Below are positions 41,975 through 54,289 of a stretch of 64,000 bases of DNA, in pieces. The translations under genes were made by a program, and so were the position numbers. The notes beneath the pieces are model-generated. The model was not told where the DNA came from and made no database searches. It saw only the letters and a list, made by a program, of their open reading frames with translations. Source of the DNA: Apostichopus japonicus. Its lineage: Eukaryota > Echinodermata > Holothuroidea > Aspidochirotida > Stichopodidae. Each line of letters opens with the position of its first letter. Positions within the stretch are counted from its first letter, which is position 1. Location of the stretch: positions 1,897,501 to 1,961,500 of the forward strand of contig NC_092569.1 in NCBI RefSeq assembly GCF_037975245.1, in the 5' to 3' direction.

Positions 41975-44215
41975 AACAGTTGTTTGGGAACACCATCGGG
42001 GGTGTTAGTCTTCAGTGTATAAATTATAACCACTTTGTATATGTAGAAAGGAATGGATGTTGTAATGTTTAAGCAGCTGAGAGGTTTGTGAAGGTGTTAG
42101 GGATAGCTCCCATGTGTACTGGGTACAACAGAGAGAGAGAGAGAGATCTATTTGAGCGTGGGAAATGGGCAGGCCCATATGGCAGGGAGACAAAAAAAAG
42201 TGTGTTCTTCCCATGATTCTTTGTACAGTTCTGTAAATTTTTTCATTTTCTTTCGCTTTTTTTTGTAGAATATACAGTTATCACTTGGTCTGTTGCAATG
42301 TGTATTTTATATAAAGAAAGAAAAGTTAAAAAGAGATGGTCTAATTTTGAGAAGAAAAACGGAAAGATTTATACAGAATTTTTGTTAAATTTTACAGAGA
42401 GCGAAATGGGTTGTGCCCTGCTTCCAATTTACTTTTAAAGTATGTAAATAACTTACCTTTTTTTGGCATAATCTTTTTTTTTTTTTTTTTTAAATCTATA
42501 CTAAAAGAGCCTGTACACTATTTCTTTTTCATCTGCATGGCTTTTGAAGAAAATGTTACTTTCTCACCCTCTTTTTTTTATATACTAGTACACAACACAT
42601 TTGTATTCGAATTGAAAGTTTAACCGTTGAAGGTCCATCATAAAGCGGGCTTATTGGAGAAGTTTTTTAGTTTATGTTGAGAGGAGGATACATGGAGATT
42701 TCTACATGGATCCAACTGTATGTTATTACTCAGATCTGTCATAGAAATGGGGGAGGGGTTGGAGGGGGGGTGAGGGGAACTGAAACTCGACACTAATTGT
42801 TGCTTCAATATTATATCATCAGTTTTTTGTCTATGAATTTTCTTTGTAGAACAGAACAATTTCAGAGAGCAAAAGTATCAAATTGTTGACACAATTTTTT
42901 ATTCCTTTATCCATGCAATATGCATTCATTATTACTTAGGTATCTTAAGAACCAAACCTGGGCATCCATATTCTAACTTCTATTTCATTCTATAAAGATT
43001 TTATAGTTAAGTAAAAGTTAATAGTGTTTGCAAATGTTGCCAAAGTTCTAGTTATTCAAACTTTGATATTGTTCGTTGGAAAGAGTGATTTTGAGGATAA
43101 TTGAGGAGTAATTTATGAAGCAGTTTTTTTGGTGGGGGGGTATGACTACTTTGAAAAAAGTTTTCCGAATCTGTTTCATTTTAAGATGAAAGCACTGCTC
43201 TATTAAGTTTTTAACGATGATGTATATTTTGATTGAATTACATTAAATGTCATGATCAAACTTTGTTTATAAGTACTTCTAATAAGAAGTGTCACTACCT
43301 CAAAAGCTAGTGTAATATAGAGTTTTGGTGTCTAGTGGTCAAACGATAGAAAAATGACACCATCAGGGTTACCTTAAGAAGTTTGGTTGTTGAAAATGCA
43401 CATAGTAAACGATTTATAACCCTCTAAGTCATCCCCATCCCCTCCATGTTGTTCTAACCTGCATAAGTTATTGCAGGGAACGACTGGTAAAAGACTAGCT
43501 TAAGTTAAAATAGTCATACTTTCAAAATGTAGCAGAAAATGTGAATATGTTATGGTTTCAGAACTTGACTGTTTTGTGTAGTTGTTGTCCTACAAACTAG
43601 AGAATGCTGTGATGTAGCATGGACTTCAAATGATAAGGAACGTAAAATAGACCAGGGACCAAGGTCAGTTATTTCCAAGTTAGAATCCAATTAACATCTC
43701 ATTCGACCCTCAGTTCTAGGACACGTTTAGTTATGGCGACCAGCAAAAATCGCAGGTACCTTTAAGGGGCTGGACCTTCGTTTCCATGCCAGTTATCATA
43801 CAATCCATTATCGTATGTATTAATTCAAGAGCAGCTCCATATTTGGTCTACCCTTTCAAAACTTAAGATTCTGGTTAAGGCTACTTAAATTTTCATTTAA
43901 CATTTTTTTCCATAAAATTTTTCCTTAAAAGAAGTAACATAATTGCTAAAACCATAATTATATAAAGTGCCATTTCCGTATGCAGCTATAACATAATACT
44001 GTCCCATTGTTCATCTAAGTAAGTCCCAACTGGGTGTCATTACGTAACTACGTTCCGTAGCATTTACATGTTTAAACAAAGGGTTTTTGCCAGAAATGTC
44101 TTCATCATATTTTCCATCATATATTTTGCATCATTTCCCTACATTTTGAGCCGAATACAACCTTTTTTTTATCATTTAAAAACGGGCTGTTGTTGGTTTA
44201 CTGAAAATAAAAAAA
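41975..44215 (+). other. MYC: Presumptive MYC 3' UTR and downstream flank
   Basis: AT-rich, T-run-rich DNA with several ATTTA pentamers, as expected for an unstable mRNA. Candidate polyadenylation signals are ATTAAA at about 43242 and AATAAA at about 44206; the true end is not determinable here. An (AG)n stretch lies at 42129-42145 and a G-run near 43131-43140. No coding content is recognised. Confidence 0.4.
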
Positions 44216-47200
44216 AGACAGCTAAGAAAGTACAATTATTGTCTTTTGGTTTGTTTTTAGTATGATGTTTTACGTGGTTCGCTTTGTTCCAGTCGCTGCT
44301 GGCAATCACTGATGATAGAAAGTTTTCGCGGGAAGTCAAATCACGTGGACATACGCCTTTGTGCTTTCGAACTACATCACTGAAGTAGTTACGTCCTGTC
44401 TACATTCCATACATACTATCCGTCTGACTGCGAAGGAATGCGTATTATCTTTGTTGTGTGCTTCAAGTAGTAGGCTATACCATTCGACTTGGGGGGGGGG
44501 GGGTGTTTGTACTTCAATGGCCGAACAATGAAGTCGACCAGCTTTGTCAATACCAGTTAGTGTAAGAGGAGGAAACGGTGAACATGTACAGACTGTCACT
44601 CTGGCAGACATCCCACGTATTTCACCAAACAATTTTTGTCAGGGGGATCAGAACTTATGTCCGTGCCCTTGTGCCCCAAAGGGACGTGATCAGCAACGAG
44701 ATGTTCAATAATGCTACTCTCCAAAATGCGCTTTATTTCTAAGATGTTATAGCAGTATACAACAGATTCAGTTAGATCACCGGTGTCCGTCTGTACGACC
44801 ACACCGCGATAGAAAAGGTGCCACGAGCTGGTAATCGTCCGCAGAACGCTTACTTATGACCAAAAAATTAGTTGCAATTCTTACAATGCGAAGAAGGCAA
44901 GGTAGGAAATATTGGTCCTTTTCTAAAAAAGAATCTGGGCGCGTCGAAAACCAAACTACCTAACTAACCTAAACCTAATCCACGCCCACCCGCAGTCTCC
45001 TTACATCAGTACTGTGACTGTGTGGTCATCGTCAAATGTCTATCACGAGTGAGTCCCTTGAAATATTCTACAATAGTATGGAACCTGGATCTCGAAACTT
45101 TATCGTTAGCGGTTCAGATACAGATACTTCTTTAAGAAAAAGTCGCCCAGGAAAGAACCTGGGCACGAAAACCAAACTCTCAAACGACTGATCCACTCTC
45201 AACCCAGGTCCCCTTGCATCGGGACTGTGACTGTGTGATCATCGTCGGGTGTACATCACCATTCCCCTCCAAAGGGAACAGATACTAAAAATGATCTTAG
45301 CCAAAATGCAGAGAAGCGGTTCAGAAACAGTCGTTTGAAACTGATAATACAAATCTGTTTCATTAAATAGATCAACACGAAATAAATGACACACATGAAT
45401 ATTACGTAATTTATTGACGCACAACATTCAGATTCATTGCCATTGAGGAGGGCGTATAACCACATATTTACTGTCTGGTCCGCCCCAAAATAAACCCAGG
45501 GGAACCCCCTTCCAAACTGGCAGACACCATATTACAAAATGGTTGTAGAGTTAACTACATAAATATATTACATTTTGTATGCTCCAGAACTTAGTCGAAA
45601 CTTCATCAAAATTGTTTCCAAGAGTTGCAAAATATAGCCCCGTTTTGCAGGTCTGCACCCTCCATTTTACCCAAATTTCTGGAAAGGGAGGGGCAATCCT
45701 TCCCCCCCCCCCCCGGGAAACATATCTTCATCCCCGGTCCGTCACTTCAAAATGGTGGTTTCACCCTGATATTGTTTCTAAACAATACAAGGCATGTTAT
45801 GTTTATACGTACTACATTTAGTTATGACGCATTGACGTCCCCTTCTCTCTATAAAATACGAAGGCCGTCAACTGTTGGTTGTCACTATAACCCCCCCATG
45901 TTTAACTTCCGACTGCACTGAACTAAACAGCTCCCTGTTCTGAGCTTACTTGACGAAGTCCAGAATATGTTAGCATTTTTGGGAACATCGGAAATCAAGA
46001 GTTTATACAGGAAGAGGTATTAAATCCTAAGTTCCTTTGTTTTATTTGATCAAACTGTAGAAACAGGTTCATCTGAAGGTTACGCTAATAATTGCTTCCA
46101 TCAAGGCCTGCTGCAAAGACTTCTTGGAAAATGGTGATTCATTTCTGTACCCATAAAATATCAGCGAGGGTTCCAAAGTTGTCTTTGTTCGAAAACTATA
46201 TATATATGTATAATCCGAAAGCGGTAGTATCAGTTAACGGCATAAGTGGTGTATACAAAACAGAGAAATCAGTTTCATGGGTGTTTGCCTTAATCTCATT
46301 AAGACTGAATGCTAGAGATAAGTCTCTCAAAGTTTACATTTTGAGAAAATGTTGGGAGTTATTGTGTCTTATATCATAATGTGTATAGACTTCACATTGA
46401 ATGAGTCACCTTTTCACCCTAACGCCATTCACGAATGGAAACTGAACACGACAAAGGGCGGCATCTTCCGCACGAACCGATGAGGTTCGCAGTATTGCCA
46501 CGATTGAAGTGGGGGCAAGGGGTGGGGTTGAGGTGGGGGAAACCGGGGGTGGGGTAATGGAGAAAACTTCAGGGACCTGGGAAATGCTGGATGAAATTAT
46601 AATCAATTGTAAGTTTCATAATATATTCAAGGGGAAAAGGAAGAGGGGTTCGGTGACATATTTTTTTCACCGTGGCCATACTTGACTCTCCTTCGGTCTG
46701 CAACCCCCGGCTAGCTTTCCAAAGAATTAACCGGTTTAACTATACAATAAAAAAAAGATGAACGGTTTACTTGTTAAACAATCAAACTTGTACCGGTTAA
46801 CGATAAATTTAGGAGCGAGCACACTACTTTTATTTTTCAGGCAGGGGAGGGGCGGGGGGGGGGGGCTAGTGGTATGCATAATTTCTGGCCTTGCCTAATG
46901 CTGAAAATAAGTTATATAACTACCATAGCATAAAGCATAAGGAAATGTCAGCCCCCACAAGCTACATGCACTAACGGAGTACATGCGCACACGGCTCTCT
47001 CGTCTGCCCGTATGTTTCCTTTTCATTCAAAAGTTACCGGAATTTTCACTTTCACTAAAATACATAACGCAAAAGTAGGCGTCAATCGATTTGATATATC
47101 GCTCAATCAACAGATCATTTCATTGTATAATCAGGAAGCATTTAAAACTGTCTCTCTCTCAATAGAAGTAGTTAAAACGAAACCGGGCTACAACTAGTAT

Positions 47201-50200
47201 CTTCAAACTAAAATAACATCGTAACGAAACTGCTAGTTGGATTTGGTCGGGACTTTCCCCCCGCAGTCCCCAGCACGTCGGTTTTTGTGTAGAGTGTAGT
47301 TCCAAATTTAAATTGGCTGGATGTGATGTATTGGTTGTCATTATCAAGTTCTCCTTTTCAACTACGGTCACACAGCCTCGTCTGAAAAGGCGGGAAATTG
47401 TGACGTATAAAGTAATCTTATATTAGTCCGGAAGGTTAGAGACAAAGCTTCAATTGGTCCTTCCTTTGAGAACGATCGACAATTTGAACTTCCCTTTTGA
47501 AACACACTTGAAAGTCTTATGCATGCGTGGTATGCGTTTTGTTCGTATAAAGAACTAAGACACAAAGACATTTTGACAATGCTTGTCCCATTCCATGCTC
47601 TGTTAAACAGATATGGCGGGGTCTCCGAAACTGTATATTTACAGTTGAATGATTAAAGCAAATTTAGTTAACTATAGGCTCAGAATTTTTAACAATAATG
47701 TCAGTTAATTAAATACGACGCAAATATATATATAACCCTTCGACCTTTTTCGTTGAGATATTGGTGTAGTATAAGTTGCCTGGGCTTGACCTCTTATACA
47801 TGTCATTACCATACGGTTACAGATATAGGCTTCATGATCAGGGGGATGGGCCGGGTGTGAACTATACAGCCCATGGCCATTATGGTCAATTAAAGGGCCC
47901 GTGGAAATATGGCATGAAGAACAACGTGAGTATGATAAATTGTCTTAGAGGTATTCTAACCCGACTCCCATTCTTGAAATAATGTCCATTTTATGTAACT
48001 GAATTTGAAATTGCTTTCATTCACTGAGTGAACTTCAAAAATCTTGAAAGTGCATTCAGGAGATATTTAATAGGTGGCGCTCTACTAAAATAGAGACTTT
48101 ACTCTAATTGATGCGTATAGTGTGTTACGATATCCACTCTCCTGTTAGATTCCAATTAGTCTATAAACATGAAGATCACGTCCGTTGCCATATTTCGTAA
48201 AGTTACTACTGATTCTTGTCCAACAACCCCTCCCCCCTCACCTCCGCCCCACCCTCACACTACCACCGCAAAGTGGGCCTTTCGGTTAACCAACCGTCTA
48301 CAACACAGGCGCTACCTTATCAAGCATAAATATGAACTTTCTTAGCCCCCTTGATTGAGCAAATCCAAAATTTATTATGGGAAAGCTTTGACCGCAACAA
48401 CTGTTCTTTAGAGAGCAAAAAAAAAAGATGCAATTTTTTCTCCCTAGTTCTTATAGCCGTGTTTGTTTCTATTTGTACGATATTTGTGAACTTGGGCTCA
48501 GAAGGTTCACAGGTGTTTGCCAGTTAATTTTCATCTTCCATGTCTATCCATATCTGTGTGTACGTCCGGTATGCGGTTAGTGTGTTCTAAACGGCTACTG
48601 TTGATATTGTGGTTAACCCTGGCTATTCGAAAGACAAACGTAATAATTTGAGGTTTTTATTTAAAAGTCAAACGCAAATATTCAGGTACATGTAGATAAT
48701 ACAATCGATATCTAAGGCATTAAAGTCCTGGGTTAAACTAACAGAAGAGTTTGACCAGATATTTCCATAGAATCATCAGACAATTTTGGGCAAAAGGTCA
48801 TTCAGCATATTTTAAGTCTTATTCAACAAGAATAAACTTAAAAACAAGAAATGAAAAAAAGAAGCGTTTGTGATTAATACAATACATAGTCTTTAATTGA
48901 TAATTTTCAGTATAACCGAGGCAGTTTTGTAAAGTTTCTATTATTATTAAATTCATGTTAACATAAACTGTAACGTGTATAGTAAATTCTATTCTAATCT
49001 CCAATTTAAGAAAAACGCACGAACGGACCTTCTCATCACTGAATGAAGTAAACTTAATGAGCTCTTAAGATTACATGAATGTCAAATCTTAAGAGTACAT
49101 GAATGTAAAATCTTGCGGATAGTGGAATAACTTAGTTGATCTCCGCAAGCCTGACTTACTGTTGCTAACATTGAAACCAGTTACCGGGTGTTCTGGTTCA
49201 TTTAAAGTATTAACCCCCCCCCCCCAACCACCCCCAAGCCCTCTCCATGCAGCTCCTTTTTGCATAGGAAAGACCTCAGTTAACCCCACAAATGACTGAT
49301 TCAAATAAAACATTTGTTGGTTGAGATACAACAAAGGATCTCTGAATGGTGTGAATATCAAACACAACACCGGGAATACAAAACTTGTTTGCGTTTGTAC
49401 AAATGCTTCTTTCTAAGAATTCGATTTTTACGATCCACAATGCATGGTAAGTATATCTTTGTTCGTCTGGTCTGGTATTATAGATTAAAAAAAGTCCTCT
49501 AAAAACGTTCCTTCTACAAAGCCATTGCGTCGGTGTATGTAAGTGTAAAAGGTAAGTTTGCTATCGCGGTATTTCACCAAAACTTGAAGCAATTATTCGA
49601 CGATTTTTCTCGAAAAGTTGTGTAGAGCTGTCAGTTGCACATGTACCTTAAGCAGATTGCTTTGTTCATGGTGACTTTCATCGAAAGCGAAAAGGGGGTG
49701 GAGGGGGGGGGGGTAAGTCAAAGTGGGTTAAAGACAACGGCGAGGAGTTAGTAATGTTGGCACAATAGGAAATTGCTGTCGATGGATTGATTGATCGAAT
49801 TAATTAACCAAACGGACTTTTCTGAGGCGAATTTTATATAGTAACCTCAGGAGGAAAACCCTGTATTGTATATGCTGAATCTGACGATTTTTGTCAATAA
49901 AATTTTACCGGGACGATATAATGAATTGCAATTGTGAGGTTTCTTTACAAACACAATGTCAACTAACAGGAATCAGAAATTGATCAGGACGTGGAATAGT
50001 ATATTTACTGCTTCAAGTTTGACTAATTTAACAACACAATACTGTAGACAGGCAGTCACAGATGTCTCATTAGAAGTGGTAAACTTTATTCATGATTTTA
50101 CAATGTAGACAAAAGTTCTTTACTATATACACTTCGCCTATACAAATAACCACGTAATCCTACAAAACCCTGGCTGATATTTTAACCTCTTTTGTGTGTG

Positions 50201-50205
50201 ATATT
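44216..50205. other. MYC-TRIT1 intergenic spacer, proximal part
   Basis: No gene recognised. The stretch contains long G/C homopolymers (about 44491-44502, 45701-45713, 46853-46865, 49206-49216, 49707-49720) and the diverged duplication described separately. Open frames up to 99 codons are not protein-like. Confidence 0.4.
44925..45260 (+). repeat. Diverged tandem duplication of about 215 bp
   Basis: Two blocks share an ordered set of motifs. First comes a T/A-rich segment leading to 'ctgggc.cg', then 'aaaaccaaact' (44948 and 45168), then 'ctgtgactgtgtgrtcatcgtc' (45013 and 45224). The spacing is similar (212-220 bp), with substantial divergence and indels. It may be two copies of an unknown dispersed repeat rather than a local duplication. 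Confidence 0.5.
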
Positions 50206-50209
50206 TTAA

Positions 50210-50581
50210 CCTCTTTCCATCACCAGCCACAGCCTGCAACTCACACACAAGACTAAGGGTCACATCACTTGCACTACCACCAATGTCATCTATCTGATCT
50301 CTTGTAGAGTTTGCGGCATCCAGTATGTTGGCGAAACCAAAACCACCCTCAAGAAGCGATTCTATGGTCACAGATCCACAGTCAACACCATGAAGACTGA
50401 GACCCCAGTTGGAGAACATTTTAACCTTCCCAACCATACCATTAACGACATGTCCCTACAGGGGATTGAATCCTTAGGTAGCCGTCCTGACCTAGTACGT
50501 ATCAGCAGAGAGAGGCTCTGGATGCAACGCCTTCGTACCATTCAGCCTCATGGGCTGAACATTCAGGAAGGACATGACTAA
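50210..50581 (+). pseudogene. GIY-YIG endonuclease domain fragment of a Penelope-like element
   Basis: An uninterrupted 123-codon frame with no proper start ends at a TAA (50579-50581). It reads GHITCTTTNVIYLISC, then CGIQYVGET (the GIY and YIG halves of the nuclease), KKRFYGHR, PVGEHF, RERLWMQRL and PHGLNIQEG. This is the canonical order for the endonuclease that closes Penelope-like polyproteins and nicks target DNA. The frame is intact, so the copy is fairly young, but without reverse transcriptase it cannot move itself. Confidence 0.9.
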
Positions 50582-50899
50582 CTTTCCTCTGTTCCCTACT
50601 CCTTCTCCCCTTTCTCCCTTCCCCCCCCCCCCCCCTTCACTCTTCCTCTCACAGCTCTCTTCCCCTCCATTTTTCTTCACACCTTTTTGTCTTTGTCCCT
50701 CTCCAGTTTATTCCTTACCCTGTGCCTTTAATCCTCTCTTTGTCCCTCCACAGTTTATCTCCTTCCTCTCCTCTTCTCCTGTTGCTTTCTACTTATAATC
50801 CCCTTTCATCCATCTCATTGTGTTCACCGTGCTCATTAACCTGTCTGTATTCTGTGCGTGTTTTTGTCCCCTCTGTTACTGTAACTTGTCATTTAGCCT

Positions 50900-50927
50900 C
50901 TGAAGAAGATCCTGCTAGGATCGAAAC
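50900..50927 (+). other. Hammerhead-ribozyme-like motif of the Penelope-like element
   Basis: CTGAAGA fits CUGANGA. After one extra A, GATCCT-GCT-AGGATC forms a perfect 6-bp stem II hairpin, followed directly by GAAAC and GTC. The order matches the hammerhead core. The extra base and the very short possible stem III make catalytic activity uncertain. Hammerhead-like motifs in Penelope-like terminal repeats are established knowledge. Confidence 0.55.
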
Positions 50928-50960
50928 GTCAGGCCAACTTACTTTTACACACTCTTTTGT

Positions 50961-51590
50961 GTGTGTATACACATAGCAATAAGCTGACTATTTTAGGTAG
51001 ACCGATACACTATCGGTCACCTTTAGCTTACAGATAAAGCTTTATTAATAATCAACAAGTGGGTTAATCTATTCATTCTATTGACTACCACAACTAATTC
51101 ACCACGCAGTGAATGCGGCCTACCGTCAATCTGAGTTTCCTAGAAGCCATAAATAATCTTAAGACGGTGTAGTTACCGGATCATACATAACATAGGTTTG
51201 ATATTTATTGTAAACCTGATCTCTAATGTACAATGGTATCTTCTTTAAACAGAATGCGATACAATGCTTGTATAGACAAACAATGTTCTATAGACTAACA
51301 TCCTCATCAACACGTGGTTACGATATGAGAGTACCAGTTGAGCGATTGTTTTTCCTTTTTCGTGCGCACAGTGGCTTCGATGGCCAGAAAGGATCCCGGT
51401 TACAATTATGTTGTCATAAATCCATTGTATTATATACTTATGGGCGTAATTAGAATTTTCAGTACTTTGAGTATATTATTTAAATGAGTATAGGTATATC
51501 TATTAAATTGAGATAAGTATATTATTTAAATGAGAATACATTATTCTTTACTGTTTTTTTTTCTTTTTTCTTCTTATTGTTTTATGGCAT
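50961..51590. other. Intergenic DNA, no gene recognised
   Basis: Nothing supported. Short imperfect direct repeats containing 'gtatattatttaaatgag' occur near 51468-51535. Confidence 0.4.
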
Positions 51591-51680
51591 TGTATTTTCT
51601 AGATTGTTTGTAAAGCGCACAGATGCATCGCGCGTAGTGCGCTATATAAGATTTTATTTACATTACATTACATTCTTAAT
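51591..51680 (+). mobile_element. SINE 3'-tail fragment
   Basis: 'tttgtaaagcgcacaga...gtgcgctatataagatttta' followed by an (ACATT)n tail at 51658-51672. A terminal stem of gcgc...gcgc plus TATATAAG and a short tandem tail is the common 3' end of many tRNA-derived SINEs. The tRNA-like head was not found upstream. Confidence 0.5.
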
Positions 51681-51729
51681 ACCATACAAAACAGACTTCA
51701 AGAGAGTCCGTACTCGTCTTCTAGCATAG

Positions 51730-52075
51730 CAACCTGTGTACTCATACTCATGCTGCTGTAGTCATACTCACGCTGTTGTACTCGTTCTCATACTGTTGTA
51801 CTCGTAGTCATACTGTTGTACTCGTTCTCATACTGTTGTACTCGTACTCACGCTGTCGTACTCAAACTGTTGTAGTCGTACTTATACTGTTGTACTCGAA
51901 CACATACTGTTGTAATTCGTACTCATACTGTCGTTCTCGTACTCATACTGTCGTACTCGTACCCATGCTGTCGTAATCGTACTCACGCTGTCGTACTCAC
52001 ACTGTCATACTCGTACTCATACTGTCGTACTCGTACTCATACTGTCGTACTCCCGCTGTCGTACTCGTACTACAG
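51730..52075 (-). repeat. 20-bp minisatellite, second locus (inverted orientation)
   Basis: Units of 'gttgtactcgtactcatact' and the variant 'gtcgtactcgtactcatact' are the reverse complement of the unit at 15700-16566. About 17 units with point variants and length changes are present. The plus-strand frames here repeat the same peptide words as the minus-strand frames of the first locus, confirming that they are the same family. Confidence 0.9.
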
Positions 52076-53610
52076 GTCTGTACCATATAGTTTCTCGGTC
52101 CCCCTGATTCACCTCGGACCGACAGAATGTAGCCCGCGAGTCTATATCCCTCGTCAGGTTTTTTTTTTTTGTGCCCTCACATTCTGTACTCTAGTATCTA
52201 TCTTGTATGAGCACTACACAGTAAACAGGCCTATATATTTTATCTGGTGATTTTCGGAGGGTAGAATAGTGGCACGTGGAGTTTCGTTGTATCAACGATA
52301 TCAGTATACAAGGTATAAATTTGCACCATTGATACAGTAAGTCAAACGTTGGGCTTAGGCATGATCACTGACACCATTGAAATGATCATGACCCTAAACA
52401 TCTTAGAATTCAGCGACGATGGGAAGGATAAGTGGAACGGGGGGGGGGGGGGGGTTATAAAGGCCAGGTTTGTGAACTTCAGTTTAGTTCACAACTTTCA
52501 GCTGAAATTTACCAAACGTGCTGGCTAACCACTAGATTACTAAACGGGCCGTTCCATATATTACGGGCATATACCTTAGTGGTATCTTGGTGTCTTTGTA
52601 ACACACAATTAAGACAACCTATATATTTACATATATACCATTGTAAAAAAAAAATAGTAGCTGTTGTGTTTAGAAACAATTGCTGCCTTTTCCCCTCTTC
52701 TTTAACTAATAATAAAAAGTATATTCGTTAATTATTCCACAAATTTCTCATTTATTTTCTAGTGATGACAAGTCCATTAAAACTGTCACACTTTCACCGT
52801 TGGACTCCCAATTTAAAAAATGACCCCAAACTGCCGATAAAATTGAAAAGTTCTATTGAAAAAGTTGTTGAGTTTTGCTAATGAAGTGCGCGATACGATA
52901 GAACAAAGGAACTTCAGTAAACAAAAGAAGTGAAATGTTGCAGCATACCCTGCACATCCATAAATCTATATACATATATGATTGCATGCATTGAAACTTA
53001 TCTCGAATTGAAATTAGTTACGGGCACTCGAGAGACCAGCTTATCTTCATATGCAATATGGACACGTGCAACTAATTTGAGAAGCGATTGCGTCACTTCC
53101 TTTACTTACTAGATAGGAATGGACCTTGGAGGATTTACAGCATCAAATAAAAGCCGAGTTAGTGTTTTTGTCGTTTGAGATTCTTAAGGGTATCCAAAAA
53201 AAAACAAAAAAAAAACAAAAAAAAAAGAAGCATGTAATTAATTGTATGATAGTAAAGGTGGCCAAGCGATCTACATATGCAACATGTATGTGGTTAAGAA
53301 GTGAAGACTTAATTCGGTTACTCGTTTAGTTTCCAAGGAACGGGAAATTGTTTATTGATTGAAAGGATCGATCAGAACCATTATATGTTTCCTGTGGACG
53401 ATCTGTTGCAGTTGGAGGAAAGAGCAAAAATAGGGGGAAAGGGCAAAGGTCTTCTTTATTGCTTCCAGAAATTAAAAAGGGATATTCCGGTGGCAGAAGA
53501 TGCAACACTCGTATGAAGAAAATAAAAAACTATTTTAATTGAAAACACCATCTCAACTTCTTCTTTCTAAATCTAGATATGTTTTGTTGTAATTTCAATA
53601 TATAAACGTT
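52076..53610. other. Intergenic DNA, no gene recognised
   Basis: Nothing supported apart from a T-run near 52159-52170, a G-run at 52439-52454 and an A-rich tract at 53196-53232. Confidence 0.4.
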
Positions 53611-53614
53611 AGAC

Positions 53615-53645
53615 GTCACGACGTTTCGATCCTAGTAGGAACTAA
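53615..53645 (-). mobile_element. Penelope-like terminal fragment (minus strand)
   Basis: On the minus strand the sequence reads ttcct-act-aggatcgaaacgtcg, nearly identical to the right half of the motif at 50905-50930 (cct-gct-aggatcgaaacgtc). The left CUGANGA half is decayed. It is probably a fragment of the same element family in opposite orientation. Confidence 0.45.
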
Positions 53646-53746
53646 GGCTAAGGCTAAGTGTATCGAAGTATAGGTGGTATGTGGTATCTTCATGGCAAAT
53701 GTTCTCTTTACGTAGAGTTTCGTGAATATGCAACATGTTATACTTG

Positions 53747-53815
<69 letters not shown>

Positions 53816-53832
53816 TATATATATATATATAT

Positions 53833-53876
<44 letters not shown>
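53747..53876. repeat. (TA)n microsatellite upstream of TRIT1
   Basis: TA array of about 130 bp with two GATA interruptions, located about 270 bp before the TRIT1 start codon. Confidence 0.95.
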
Positions 53877-53878
<2 letters not shown>

Positions 53879-54142
53879 ATTCTCTCTATAAGCATGCTCA
53901 AATTTGAATCTATGCCTCAAAATGGATATTCTGACGTATACAATTTCTTTTTACCCCACCCCCAGATCCTCGTAAATGGGTGTTGGCTTGAATGACCCAG
54001 GGCCAGAAACCCTTGGATTCGCTCCTGGAACACTGTTATAGACAAATCGGTAACGTCTACGAAGGAATTGTTACGGTACTGAGAAGGTGATTCATGTATA
54101 GCGCCATCTGTATCACCGACTGCTACCAAAAAACAAAAAAAA
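53877..54142 (+). promoter_or_regulatory. TRIT1: TRIT1 proximal promoter / 5' UTR region (unresolved)
   Basis: This 266-bp interval separates the (TA)n array from the TRIT1 ATG. No TATA box is evident. An A-rich leader (accaaaaaacaaaaaaa) immediately precedes the ATG. The transcription start cannot be placed. Confidence 0.35.
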
Positions 54143-54289
54143 ATGGCGGCCTCCATGTGCCAAAACATTGCCAAACAGGTTCCACCAGTTGTTGTGATAT
54201 TGGGAGCCACTGGAACGGGAAAATCCAAGTTAGCTGTTGAAATAGCGAAGAGATTTCAAGGTGATATTATTAGTGCCGATTCAATGCAG
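54143..54289 (+). CDS. TRIT1: TRIT1 exon 1 (P-loop)
   Basis: It encodes residues 1-49, from [11 protein letters not shown] to SADSMQ, with the ATP/DMAPP-binding P-loop GATGTGKS and the conserved Asp46. ATG sits in an A-rich context; a second in-frame Met is at residue 5. The N-terminus is short and has few arginines, so a mitochondrial presequence is not obvious. Donor CAG|GTATAA, phase 0. Confidence 0.93.

Larger units (their letters stand above)
50206..50960 (+). mobile_element. 5'-truncated Penelope-like retroelement with GIY-YIG endonuclease
   Basis: The stretch keeps the C-terminal endonuclease of a Penelope-like element, followed by a C/T-rich 3' region (about 50585-50800) and a hammerhead-like motif at 50900-50927. 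No reverse transcriptase lies upstream: the frame is closed by a stop at 50207-50209 within a short direct repeat of 'gatattttaacctctt'. Insertion as a 5'-truncated copy, typical of target-primed retroelements, explains this. Terminal repeats and target duplications could not be defined by eye. Confidence 0.85.

Noticed and set aside
53917-54228. 103-codon minus-strand frame over the TRIT1 start
   Set aside because: It is antisense to TRIT1 exon 1, whose P-loop coding sequence explains the open frame.
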